A stretch of 64,000 nt of DNA from UBA4742 sp963734965. Lineage in GTDB: Bacteria > Actinomycetota > Acidimicrobiia > Acidimicrobiales > Acidimicrobilacustridaceae. The stretch lies in assembly GCA_963734965.1 (NCBI GenBank), contig CAVTJK010000004.1, forward strand, positions 1,860,001 to 1,924,000, given 5' to 3'. Shown one piece after another: positions 46,735 through 55,401 of this stretch (position 1 is its first letter; each line of letters begins with the position of its first letter). The notes beneath the pieces are model-generated. The model was not told the origin of the DNA and did not search any database. It was given only the letters and a program-made list of their open reading frames with translations. A program made the position numbers and the translations under genes.

Positions 46735-49178
46735 GTGGCTGGTGTGTTCGAGGACCTCTTCGTGCTGGATCTGTCCTGGGGCATCGCCGGTCCGATGACC
46801 ACCATGATGCTGGCTGACGGTGGCGCAAACGTCACTCGCATCGAGTCTCCGGACGGAGACCCGTCGGCCGACCCGACTGGGTGGCGGGTCTGGAACCGAG
46901 GCAAGCGAAGCGCGACCCTCGACCTCCGGGCGGCCGACGAACTGGCCACGTTCCGCCGGATGGCGTCGGAGGCGGACATCCTGGTCGAGTCGTTCTCACC
47001 TGGCACCATGAGCCGCCTGGGAGCGTCCCACGACGAACTGGCGAGGGTGAACCCGCGCCTCATCACCTGCTCGATCTCGGCGTACGGATCGAGCGGTCGC
47101 CACCACGAGCGCCCTGGCTACGACGGGCTGGTGGCCGCCCGCACGGGGCTCCTGTACGACCAGCGTGGTCGCCGGGGCACGGCGATGGAGTACCTGGCCG
47201 GCCGACCGGGTCCGCTGCCCGAGTTCGACGCGCCCGAGGGCCGGCGACGGGGCACGAGCCGTTCGGGCCCGATCTTCCCGCGCACGCCTTGGCCCAGCCT
47301 CGGCGCGGCCTATCTGGCCACCCTCGGGACGACGGCCGCGCTCCGCGCCCGGGAGCTGACCGGCGAGGGCCAGCACGTGCACACCTCGCTCCTCGAGGGC
47401 GCGCTCGCCGCGGTGTGCCTCAACTGGCAGCGCGTCGAGAACCCCGATGCAGCCCCTGTACTGGATGTGGCCGACGGACTCCCGCTCGATCGAGGGGCTC
47501 TTCGAGTGCGCCGACGGCCGCTGGGTGCACCACTGGACGGTGCGGCCCCGCTGGGTGCTGGCCGCCGCCGAGGGCGACGAACTGGTGCCGTCGCCCATCG
47601 AGGACGCCTACCGCGACGACCCCGACCGGGTCTCGATGGAGCCCGACGGGATGCTGACCGGGAACTTCCTCTACCCGATGCTGGTCGAAGCGTTCAAGAA
47701 GTTCCCGAGCGACGCCTGGGTGGCCGCCGGTGAGGCGGCCGGCATGGGTGTCGCCCTGGTTCGCTCCCCGGCCGAAGCCCTCGCCGACCCGTCCTTCCTG
47801 GCTGACGGGTGTGTGGCCGAGGTCGACGACCCCGAGGTCGGCCCGATCCGCCACGTCGGGCCGGTGCTCGAGTTCTCCGCCACCCCGGCACGGATGCAGG
47901 GTCCCGCCCCCCGTCTCGGCGAGCACACCGACGACGTCCTGGCCGAGTGGTCACCTCGGTCGAGCGGCGAGCACGACGAGTCCTCGAATGCGCCGACCTC
48001 CGCGATCGTCGAGCTCGCTGCGCCATCCCCTCGCCGGGGTTCGGGTGCTCGATCTCGGCCTGGGCGTGGCCGGTCCGTTCGCGGGACGCATGCTGGCCGA
48101 CCTGGGCGCCGACGTCATCAAGGTGCACGCGCTGCACGACTCCTACTGGGCCGGGACCCACATGGGGCTGGCCACCAACCGCGGCAAGCGCAGCGTCGCG
48201 CTGAACCTGAAGGATCCGCGAGGGCGCGAGGTGCTCGAACGGCTGCTGGCCACCGCCGACGTCGTCACCACCAACTGGCGTCCCGGGGCGGCCGCTCGCC
48301 TGGGTCTGGACTTCGACTCGCTGCACGAGCGATACCCGAACCTCGTCCATTGCAACAGCCGCGGCTACGAGCGAGGGCCCCGCTCGGACCTGCCGGGAAC
48401 GGACCAGAGCTCGGCGGCACTCACCGGGGCCGAATGGGAGGACGGCGCGTGCGACGCGGGCAACCCGCCGTTGTGGAGCCGATCCAGCATGGGCGACAGC
48501 GGCAACGCGCTCCTTGCCGCCATCGCCATCACGGCCGCCCTCTTCCACCGCGAGCGCACCGGACAGGCCCAGGCGGTCAGCACCGCCATCGTCAACGCCG
48601 GCTTGTTGGCTTCCTCGTACGCCTGGATCCACCGTGACGGCCGGCCGGCTGACTGGGGCCACGTCGATGCCGATCAGTTCGGTCTCGGTCCCTTCTATCG
48701 ACTGTACGAGTGTGCGGGGGACACCTGGCTGTTCGTTGCCGCCCCCGAACCGGCTCAACGCCAACGCCTCGCCCATGTGGTGGGCGAAGCCCTGGGCGAC
48801 CCCGACAACGCCGACACCGGCGAGCGCCTGTCTGACCGCTTCCGGGAACGCTCCGCAGCCGACTGGTTCGTGGTGCTCGACGCTGCCGATGTGCCGGTCG
48901 AGGAGGTGAACGAATCGTTCTGCCGAGAGCTGTTCGACGATCCCGAGGCACGCGATCTCGGGCTGATCGCCGAGACGTGGGCCGGCGGCGTGGGGCGCTT
49001 CGAGGATCCTGGCGTGCTGGTGCATCTGGACACGACACCCGGCGTCATCCAGCGCGGGCCGTGTCGTTGCGGTGAGCACTCGCGCGAGATCCTGCGTGAG
49101 GTCGGCTACGACGACGACGAGATCGATGTCATGGTCAGCGACCGTGCTGTCCTCGATGCCCCGGTGGTGCGAACGTGA
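46735..49178 (+). CDS. Tandem double-domain CaiB/BaiF (class III CoA-transferase) protein, two frameshifts
   Basis: About 813 residues after correction, with two complete CaiB-type domains in one chain. The first begins FEDLFVLDLSWGIAGPMTTMMLADGGANVTRIE and has LVESFSPGTMSRLG; the second begins GVRVLDLGLGVAGPFAGRMLADLGADVIKVH and has VVTTNWRPGAAARLGLDF. Class III transferases move CoA between acids through a catalytic Asp. The frame moves +1 near 47446 and in a CCCC run near 48028; the second lies just before the second domain. GTG 46735 is chosen because of the AGGGGGAAG site 5 bases upstream. It likely activates the imported acid as a CoA thioester and leads the DUF35-thiolase pair. Confidence 0.82.
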
Positions 49179-49212
49179 CCGGGCCCCGTCCCGTCCACAC
49201 AGGAGCAACGCG

Positions 49213-49617
49213 ATGACCCGCCCGGCCCCAGTCGTCACCGGCGACAACGAAGGCTTCTGGTCGGCGGCCGCTGAAGGACGCCTGGTCACGCAGCGCTGCA
49301 CGGCTTGTGGTCGCTTGTCCCATCCGCCCCGGCCCATGTGCCCGGACTGCCACTCACTCGACCAGGAGTTCATCGACGTGGCCGGTACCGGGACGATCTA
49401 CAGCTACTCGATCCTGCACCATCCGCAGAACCCGGCCTTCGAGTATCCCGTCGTGGCCGTGCTCGTCGAACTGGACGAGGGCCCCAGGATCCTCTCCAAC
49501 CTGATGGGTTGCCCACCCGACCTGGTCCACATCGGGATGGCCGTCCAGGTGACGTTCGAGCCAGCGGCCCACGACACCGCGGTGCCCGTCTTCACTCCGT
49601 CGGAGGCGAGGGTATGA
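49213..49617 (+). CDS. DUF35 / OB-fold zinc-ribbon acyl-CoA-associated protein
   Basis: A 134-residue protein with an N-terminal helix, a rubredoxin-like zinc ribbon CTACG and CPDC, and an OB fold (GTGTIYSYSILHHPQNPAFEYPVVAVLVELDEG). DUF35 proteins act as partners of thiolase-like enzymes; in steroid side-chain degradation the DUF35 part of ChsH2 binds the aldolase Ltp2. An AGGAG site precedes ATG 49213, and its stop overlaps the thiolase start by four bases, supporting a complex between the two products. Confidence 0.9.
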   Translation: MTRPAPVVTGDNEGFWSAAAEGRLVTQRCTACGRLSHPPRPMCPDCHSLDQEFIDVAGTGTIYSYSILHHPQNPAFEYPVVAVLVELDEGPRILSNLMGCPPDLVHIGMAVQVTFEPAAHDTAVPVFTPSEARV

Positions 49618-50789
49618 GCCCGATGCTCGACGGGACCACCTCGATCGTCGGCGCCGGCCAGACCGAGTTCTCGACCGACGCGGGGCGCAGCGAAACCCAG
49701 CTGGCGGCCGAAGCCATTGTTGCGGCGCTGGCCGACGCCGGACTCACCACCGACGACGTCGACGGTCTGGTCAGCTACACGATCGACCCCGTCGAGGAGA
49801 CCGAGTTGGTTCGGACGCTCGGCTTCGGCGAGGTCAACTGGTCCAGCCGCGTGCCCTACGGCGGCGGTGGCTCGCAGGGCGTCCTGCACCACGCCGCGGC
49901 CGCCGTGGCCTCCGGCCTGGCCGAGGTGGTGGTGGCCTATCGGGGTGTCAAGGCGCGCTCGGGCGCACGGTTCGGCCGCGCCGAGGTGAGCGGACGACCC
50001 GGCTCGTCGCACGCAGGCACGACCGCCGGGCAGTGGTGCTCACCGTTCGGGGTGCTCACTCCGGCCGCGTGGATGTCGCTGAACGCCACGCGCTACATGC
50101 ACACCTACGGCGTGACCAGCGCCGACTTCGGTCGTGCGGTGGTGCAGCTGCGGGCCTACGCCGCCACCAACCCCAACGCCCGCTTCTTCGGTCGGCCCAT
50201 CACCCTCGAGGACCACCAGGCCTCCCGATGGATCGCCGAACCGGCGATCCGGCTCTTCGACTGCTGCCAGGAGACCGACGGCTCGGTCGCGCTCGTGGTC
50301 ACCTCGGCCGCCCGGGCTCGTGACACCCACGCGCCGGTCACCATCGTCGCGGCCGGCATGGCCGGTCTGTTCGAGGAGGAGATCGCCAGCAACCACTACC
50401 GCCCGGATCTGGCCACGATGGACGGCTCGACGGCGCTGGCCCGGCGCCTGTTCGACGCCAGCGGCATCTCACGCGACGACGTCGACGTGGCCATGATCTA
50501 CGACGCCTTCTCGCCCATCCTGCTCATGCAACTGGAAGGCCTCGGCTTCTGCGGCCCGGGCGAGGCCAAGGACTTCGTGGCCGAGGGGAACCTCGGCCCG
50601 ACCGGCAGCCTGCCCTGCAACCCCAACGGCGGGCTCATCGGCGAGGGCTACATCCACGGCCTCAACCTGACGCTCGAAGCGGTCAGGCAGATCCGAGGCA
50701 CCGCCGCCAACCAGATCACCGACGCGCAGACGGTCCTGGTCAGCGCCAGTCGCACCGGGGTCCTCCTGCGCTCGCCTTCAGTGGGCTGA
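49614..50789 (+). CDS. Thiolase-fold protein, Ltp2-like (lacks the thiolase nucleophile Cys)
   Basis: A 391-residue thiolase-fold protein. It has TSIVGAGQTEFS, then PYGGGGSQGVLHHAAAAVASGLAEVVVAYRG, where true thiolases carry the nucleophilic Cys in place of these residues, and later YDAFSPILLMQLEGLGFCGPGEAKDFV and CNPNGGLIGEGYIHGLN. The Cys-less site, the YDAF motif and the coupled DUF35 gene match the Ltp2 type of retro-aldolase, which cleaves a beta-hydroxyacyl-CoA side chain. That function is inferred. ATG 49614 overlaps the DUF35 stop. Confidence 0.85.
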   Translation: MSPMLDGTTSIVGAGQTEFSTDAGRSETQLAAEAIVAALADAGLTTDDVDGLVSYTIDPVEETELVRTLGFGEVNWSSRVPYGGGGSQGVLHHAAAAVASGLAEVVVAYRGVKARSGARFGRAEVSGRPGSSHAGTTAGQWCSPFGVLTPAAWMSLNATRYMHTYGVTSADFGRAVVQLRAYAATNPNARFFGRPITLEDHQASRWIAEPAIRLFDCCQETDGSVALVVTSAARARDTHAPVTIVAAGMAGLFEEEIASNHYRPDLATMDGSTALARRLFDASGISRDDVDVAMIYDAFSPILLMQLEGLGFCGPGEAKDFVAEGNLGPTGSLPCNPNGGLIGEGYIHGLNLTLEAVRQIRGTAANQITDAQTVLVSASRTGVLLRSPSVG

Positions 50790-50877
50790 TGAGACACCTC
50801 GCACGACGCCCACCGCCGAAGCGACCGAGTGGCCGCCCTATCCTCACCCCAGAGCCGATCGAACAGGGACGACACGC

Positions 50878-51570
50878 GTGACCCAACCCAAGCATCAAGA
50901 GGTCCCGCGAGACCGGAGCCGGCGTCGCCGCCGCGGCGCCGGGGACGCGGACACCGAGGCGAGCTCGGGACGGACCCAGATCATCGAAGCCGCCATCGCC
51001 TCGATCCTCGAGGTCGGTTTCTACCGGGCCAGCACCAACGAGATCGCCCGCCGCGCCAACGTGAGCTGGGGAGCGGTCCAGTACCACTTCGGCACCCGCG
51101 AAGCGCTCATGATGGCGGTCGTCGAGGTGCTCGACGACCGGTTCACAACCGCGATGCAAGCGGCCCACGTCGTGGGTGAGACCACTGAGGAGCGCGTCCG
51201 GTCGCTCTACCGCATCCTCGGCAAGCAGTACGACACCCCGGAGGTGTTCGTGCGCCTGCAGATCGTGCTCAACCTGCAGCACGATCCCGACACGTCCGAC
51301 GACGTGAACCAGGAGATCGCCGACCAGGCCCGGCGCTCCGAGGCGACCGTTCGACGACTGTTGAGCGAAGCCCTTGGGCCTGGGGCCACCCGAGTGGCAT
51401 CACAGGCGCTGTTCCATGCGCTGCGCGGCTACGCCCTGAGCGTCCAACTGGCCAGGACGATGCCCTCCCAGGGCTCGAACCGCCAGACCGAGGCCGCTAC
51501 CCAGCTGTTCCTGCGCAGCCTGGCGCAGGCCGACGAGATCTTCACAGGCGAACAGAGCCCCGGAGGCTGA
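50878..51570 (+). CDS. TetR-family transcriptional regulator
   Basis: A 230-residue regulator. After a very basic N-terminus comes GRTQIIEAAIASILEVGFYRASTNEIARRANVSWGAVQYHFGTREALMM (positions about 30-78), the TetR helix-turn-helix; the remainder is helical. GTG 50878 is the start, with a TATCCT box near 50849. No copy of the 16-base module 2 site lies in its own promoter. It is the only regulator gene in module 2, so it is the best candidate to bind copies A, B and C, but this is not shown by the sequence. It ends 4 bases from the convergent amidohydrolase. Confidence 0.9.
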   Translation: MTQPKHQEVPRDRSRRRRRGAGDADTEASSGRTQIIEAAIASILEVGFYRASTNEIARRANVSWGAVQYHFGTREALMMAVVEVLDDRFTTAMQAAHVVGETTEERVRSLYRILGKQYDTPEVFVRLQIVLNLQHDPDTSDDVNQEIADQARRSEATVRRLLSEALGPGATRVASQALFHALRGYALSVQLARTMPSQGSNRQTEAATQLFLRSLAQADEIFTGEQSPGG

Positions 51571-51573
51571 GCG

Positions 51574-52689
51574 CTAGAGGTTCCAGACCCGCTCGGCGTT
51601 GGCGCAGACCATCAGGTCTCGTTCCTCGGCGGGCATTCCCTCGAACTGGTCACGAACCACCTGTCGCGAGTTGGGCCAGCTGGTCACCGGATGGGGGAAG
51701 TCGGTCGACCACAAGAGGCTCTTGACACCGAGCAGATCCCGCACCCGCTCGAGACCCATCCGCTCGTCGATGAAGGTGAGCGAGACGTTGCGATGGAAGT
51801 AGCTGCTCGGCAGGTCGGTGATCGCTGGGAACTTGTACCCCTGCCGCCTGACCATGTCGTCGACGGTGTCGAGCCACCACGCCACCCAGGTCAGACCGGG
51901 CTCGACGAACACGGCCTTGAGCCGCGGAAAGCGCTCGAAGACTCCGCCCATGATCAACATGCCGAACGCCTCGGCCGTCATCAACGGTGTGACCGGCACC
52001 ATGATCCCGTTGTTGGGCGTGGGATCGCGAGAAGCAAGCTCGTCGAGTGTGGTCTTCAGGCCGATGTGGAAGCACACGGGAAGCCCGGAGTCCTCGATGG
52101 CTGAGAACAGCGGCGCGTACTCCTCGTGGAAGTAATCGGGGCAGTCCAGCTCGGCCGGGAACACGGGTAGCTGAAGCGACTTGCCGCCGAGGCCGACCAC
52201 CCGCTCGACCTCGGCTACCGCCAGGTCGATGTCGTGAATCGGGATCTGGTACGAGACGATCAACCGCTTGGGATCGACCTGGGCGAAGTCGGCCAGCGCA
52301 TCGTTGAAGGCTCGAACCGCGGGGCCGACCGCACCCTCGACGTTGGCCAGGTAGCGAAAGGCGCTCACCTCGGAGTACAGCACCTCTACGTCGACCCCGT
52401 CGGCATCCATGTCGGCCAGCCGAGCCTCCGGATCCCAATAGCCCTTGCGGCTGAAGGCCGCGTTGGAGGCTGCGAGCTGCTCGGCCCGATCGGCAGCCGC
52501 CTGTTCGGGGTCGACGGCGACCATCTTCGCCCCTGCCCGATTGGCCGCGCCCGTGCCCTTGGCCATCCGCCGCTCATAGGCGTCAGAGGCGGCGTCGTAG
52601 ACCGCGTGGTGGCGGGGTTCGAGGTAGCGCTTCACCTGGTCGTGGGTGATGTGGAGATGGGAGTCAGCCGAGATCAGCCGATCGGTCAT
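51574..52689 (-). CDS. Amidohydrolase family 2 (PF04909-type) protein
   Basis: An intact metal-dependent TIM-barrel protein of 371 residues. It begins MTDRLISADSHLHI, giving the DSHLH metal motif, has LADMDADGVDVEVLYSE, LPVCFHIGLKTTLDE with the metal His, LKAVFVEPGLTWVAWWLD, and LLWSTDFPHPVTSWP with the metal Asp. The family includes decarboxylases and hydrolases of ring-cleavage pathways. ATG 52689 has an AAGGAG-like site. It is downstream of the P450 on the same strand, 38 bases away, so the two are probably co-transcribed from operator copy C. It is a distant paralogue of the module 1 amidohydrolase. Confidence 0.9.
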   Translation of the reverse strand: MTDRLISADSHLHITHDQVKRYLEPRHHAVYDAASDAYERRMAKGTGAANRAGAKMVAVDPEQAAADRAEQLAASNAAFSRKGYWDPEARLADMDADGVDVEVLYSEVSAFRYLANVEGAVGPAVRAFNDALADFAQVDPKRLIVSYQIPIHDIDLAVAEVERVVGLGGKSLQLPVFPAELDCPDYFHEEYAPLFSAIEDSGLPVCFHIGLKTTLDELASRDPTPNNGIMVPVTPLMTAEAFGMLIMGGVFERFPRLKAVFVEPGLTWVAWWLDTVDDMVRRQGYKFPAITDLPSSYFHRNVSLTFIDERMGLERVRDLLGVKSLLWSTDFPHPVTSWPNSRQVVRDQFEGMPAEERDLMVCANAERVWNL

Positions 52690-52727
52690 GAGGGCTCCTT
52701 GTTCGTCCGGCGCCGGGCGCCGCAGTG

Positions 52728-53936
52728 TCAGGTGAGGATGGGCACGGCGCGGTAGCCGCGGACCGTCGAGGTGTGGACGCGCTCGAGGCCCGATCGGTCG
52801 ATCTCCCAGGTTGGGAAGCGAACCAGCGTCTCTTCGAGGGCCACGCGGCCCTCGAGTCGGGCCAAGGCGGCGCCCAGGCAGAAGTGGATGCCGTAGCCGA
52901 AGGACAGGTGCGGACCTCTGCGCCGGATGTCGAAGCGATCGGGGTCGGGATAGGCACGCTCGTCGCGCCCGGCACTGCCGGTGAGCAGCAGGACCTTGGA
53001 GTCCTTGGGAACGTCGACACCGTGCAAGGTCACGTCTCGGGTCGTCCAGCGGCCGTTCACCGGCGAGGGGGCTTCGAAGCGCAGGAGCTCTTCGACCGCT
53101 CCGGGCAACAGCTCGGAGTCGGCCGCCAACTCGGCCCGCTGGTCCGGGTGGTCAGCCAACACCACCGCGGCGTTGCCGAGCAGCTTCGCGACCGTCTCGG
53201 TGCCGGCGGTGTAGAGCAGCACGGCGAACGTGGCGCTCTCGTGGGGTGTCAGGCGTCGCGCCCGACCTTGCTCCACCACCTCGGCCTGGACGAGGTCGGT
53301 GATCATGTCGTCTCGCGGGTCACGAGTCCGGTCCTCGACGAGCTCCATGAGGTACCCGGCCAGCGTCAGCGCGGCGGTGGCCGAGACGTCGTTGACCATG
53401 CCCACGCCGGGCTCGATGTGGAACATCTCGTCGACCAGACAACGGAGCTGCTCCTGGTATTCCAACGGCACGCCGACCAACGACGAGATCACCCTCGACG
53501 GCAGCTGGGCTCCGAAGTCGGCCACGAAGTCGAAACCGGGCTGGCCCACGAACGGATCGAGCAGCTGGCCGCAGATCGCCCGCAGCTGTTCGGCGAGCCG
53601 AGCGACCCGCCTCGGCGTCAGTGCACGCGACACGATGGTTCGCAGGCTGGTGTGATCAGGTGGATCGAGGAAGATCATCATCCCCGTGTCGGCCATCTCG
53701 GTGCCCATCCGCTCGAGCACCGTCCCCCGAGCCGAGCTGTAGGTCACCGGATCACGATGGGCGGCCTCGACGTCGGAGAAGCGGCTCAGCGCCCAGAAGT
53801 CGTGCTGGTCGTTGCGGTAGACGGGCGCCTCGTCCCGCAGCTTGACCCACACCGGATAGGGATCGTCGTCCAGGGCGGCGTCGAACGGGTCCCAGTAGAT
53901 GGGGCCCCGGTGCACGTCAGCCGGCGCGGTCACCAT
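52728..53936 (-). CDS. Cytochrome P450
   Basis: A soluble P450 of 402 residues: I-helix YTAGTETVAKLLGNA, K-helix E-x-x-R in EELLRFEAPSP, haem loop FGYGIHFCLGAALARLEGR. The N-terminus (DPFDAALDDDPYPVWVKLRDEAPVYRNDQHDFWALSRFSDV, residues about 15-55) closely parallels the module 1 P450, so the two are paralogues. ATG 53936 is followed by an in-frame GTG that has better spacing to the GGGGAAG site and may be the true start. No ferredoxin gene is near. It is transcribed from operator copy C, together with the amidohydrolase. Confidence 0.93.
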   Translation of the reverse strand: MVTAPADVHRGPIYWDPFDAALDDDPYPVWVKLRDEAPVYRNDQHDFWALSRFSDVEAAHRDPVTYSSARGTVLERMGTEMADTGMMIFLDPPDHTSLRTIVSRALTPRRVARLAEQLRAICGQLLDPFVGQPGFDFVADFGAQLPSRVISSLVGVPLEYQEQLRCLVDEMFHIEPGVGMVNDVSATAALTLAGYLMELVEDRTRDPRDDMITDLVQAEVVEQGRARRLTPHESATFAVLLYTAGTETVAKLLGNAAVVLADHPDQRAELAADSELLPGAVEELLRFEAPSPVNGRWTTRDVTLHGVDVPKDSKVLLLTGSAGRDERAYPDPDRFDIRRRGPHLSFGYGIHFCLGAALARLEGRVALEETLVRFPTWEIDRSGLERVHTSTVRGYRAVPILT

Positions 53937-53962
53937 GGCTTCCCCTCACCAGTTGCTGATAA

Positions 53963-53978
53963 CTTGCTATGTACTATG
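53963..53978. promoter_or_regulatory. Module 2 operator copy C
   Basis: CTTGCTATGTACTATG: same 16-base frame as copies A and B with central TG and the half-site TACTATG. TACTAT (53972-53977) is a plausible -10 for the rightward gene. It sits between the divergent P450 and the 101-residue protein gene. Confidence 0.6.
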
Positions 53979-54045
53979 GCAGGGCGGCTGCGGAGCGGCA
54001 ACTCCATTCCGTCTAGCGGCGGGTGACGAAGAGGGATCGACCAAC

Positions 54046-54351
54046 ATGCAACTCAAGCCCGGGACCAGGCTGCGGAGCGCCGTGGACATCACTGAGGTCG
54101 TCGTGGTCCGCGCCCCCGTGGCGCCCGTCGAGATCTGCTGCGGCGGACACCCGATGCTCGACCTCGATGACACCGCGATGACCGGCGAGCCAGATCCCGC
54201 TTGGACGGGAGGAACGCTGCTCGGCAAGCGATACGGGAGCGAGGAACTGGGACTCGAGGTGCTCTGCACCAAGCCCGGCGCCGGCACACTGAGCGTCAAC
54301 GGGAACGCGCTCGAGTTCGCGCGAGCCAAGCCCCTGCCCGCCTCTGACTGA
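54046..54351 (+). CDS. Conserved small protein of unknown function (101 residues)
   Basis: Begins MQLKPGTRLRSAVDITEVVVVRAP, has VEICCGGHPMLDLD, GGTLLGKRYGSEELGLEVLCTKPGAG and ends AKPLPASD. I recall similar small proteins in actinobacterial genomes near catabolic genes, but no function or named family. Two adjacent Cys (CCGGHPM) and a later CTKPG could form a metal or redox site. No signal peptide or membrane helix. An AAGAGGG site precedes ATG 54046. It is divergent from the P450 under operator copy C and precedes a quinone oxidoreductase gene, so it belongs to the module 2 regulon. Confidence 0.8.
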   Translation: MQLKPGTRLRSAVDITEVVVVRAPVAPVEICCGGHPMLDLDDTAMTGEPDPAWTGGTLLGKRYGSEELGLEVLCTKPGAGTLSVNGNALEFARAKPLPASD

Positions 54352-54382
54352 GAGCAGCATGTCGGGGTAGGAGTAGAGCTCG

Positions 54383-55294
54383 ATGCCCAAGGCCGTTCGG
54401 TTCAGCAGCTACGGAGGTCCAGAGGTCCTCGAGATCGTCGACGTCCCCCGACCCGTGCCCGGTGCCGGGCAGGTCTTGGTGCGCATGAGAGCCGCGGGAC
54501 TCAATCCCGGTGAGTCGAAGATCCGCCAAGGGCTCCTCCACGCCCGGTTCCCGGCCACCTTTCCCTCGGGCGAGGGCAGCGACCTGGCCGGAATCGTCGA
54601 GGAGGTCGGGCCCGACATCGACGGCGTGGCCGTGGGCGACGAGGTCGTCGGCTTCACCGACCAGCGAGCCAGCCACGCCGAACTTGTCCTCGTCGAGGTC
54701 GCCAACGTGGTCGCCAAGCCGGGCGACGTCCCTTGGGATGTTGCCGGGTCGCTGTTCGTGGCCGGGACCACCGCCTACGCCACCGTGCGAGCGGTGGCCG
54801 CCGACACCGGAGACGTCATCGTCGTCGCCGGTGCTGCTGGCGGTGTGGGTGCGACGGCCAGCCAGCTGGCCCGGCTGAAGGGCGCACAGGTCATCGGAAT
54901 CGCCGGAAGCGCCGACCACGCGTGGCTGGAGGCTCTCGGCGTCGCGCCCATCGGCTACGACGGCGACGTGGCCACTCGTCTCGAGGCACGGCACATCGAC
55001 GGCTTCATCGACACGGTGGGCCAAGGCTACGTGAAGATGGCCATCGAGCTCGGCGTCGACCCACACCGCATCGACACGATCGCCGACTTCGCGGCGATCG
55101 AACAGCTGGGCGTCAAGGGCGAGGGGAACGCCGCCGCCGCCAACAGCTCGGTGCTCGCCGAGCTCCTCGATCTGATCAGCCAAGGCAAGCTCGACTTCCC
55201 GATCGCGCGGGCCTTCCCGCTCGCCGAGGTCCGTGAGGCCTACGAGTTCCTCGAGGCCAAGCACGGTAGGGGCAAGGTCGTGGTGACGAACTGA
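54383..55294 (+). CDS. Quinone oxidoreductase-like MDR-family NADPH enzyme
   Basis: A zinc-free medium-chain reductase of 303 residues. It starts MPKAVRFSSYGGPEVLEIVDVPRPVPGAGQVLVRM (only its position, 1-35, matters), then AGLNPGESKIRQG, GEGSDLAGIVEEVG, and the cofactor motif GAAGGVGATASQLARLKG. The C-terminus has FPLAEVREAYEFLEAKHGRGKVVV. No zinc-ligand Cys or His is in place. Such enzymes reduce quinones or enones. ATG 54383 has a GTAGGAG site. It follows the 101-residue gene by 31 bases and is probably its co-transcribed partner. Confidence 0.9.
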   Translation: MPKAVRFSSYGGPEVLEIVDVPRPVPGAGQVLVRMRAAGLNPGESKIRQGLLHARFPATFPSGEGSDLAGIVEEVGPDIDGVAVGDEVVGFTDQRASHAELVLVEVANVVAKPGDVPWDVAGSLFVAGTTAYATVRAVAADTGDVIVVAGAAGGVGATASQLARLKGAQVIGIAGSADHAWLEALGVAPIGYDGDVATRLEARHIDGFIDTVGQGYVKMAIELGVDPHRIDTIADFAAIEQLGVKGEGNAAAANSSVLAELLDLISQGKLDFPIARAFPLAEVREAYEFLEAKHGRGKVVVTN

Positions 55295-55401
55295 CACCAT
55301 TTGGCGAGGCGCATTCGGGCGAGCTCGCGAGTGCTCTGCTCAGAGAGCCGCCTGAGACCAAGAGGATCGCGGACCCGTCGATCAACTACCGTCCGGCGGG
55401 C

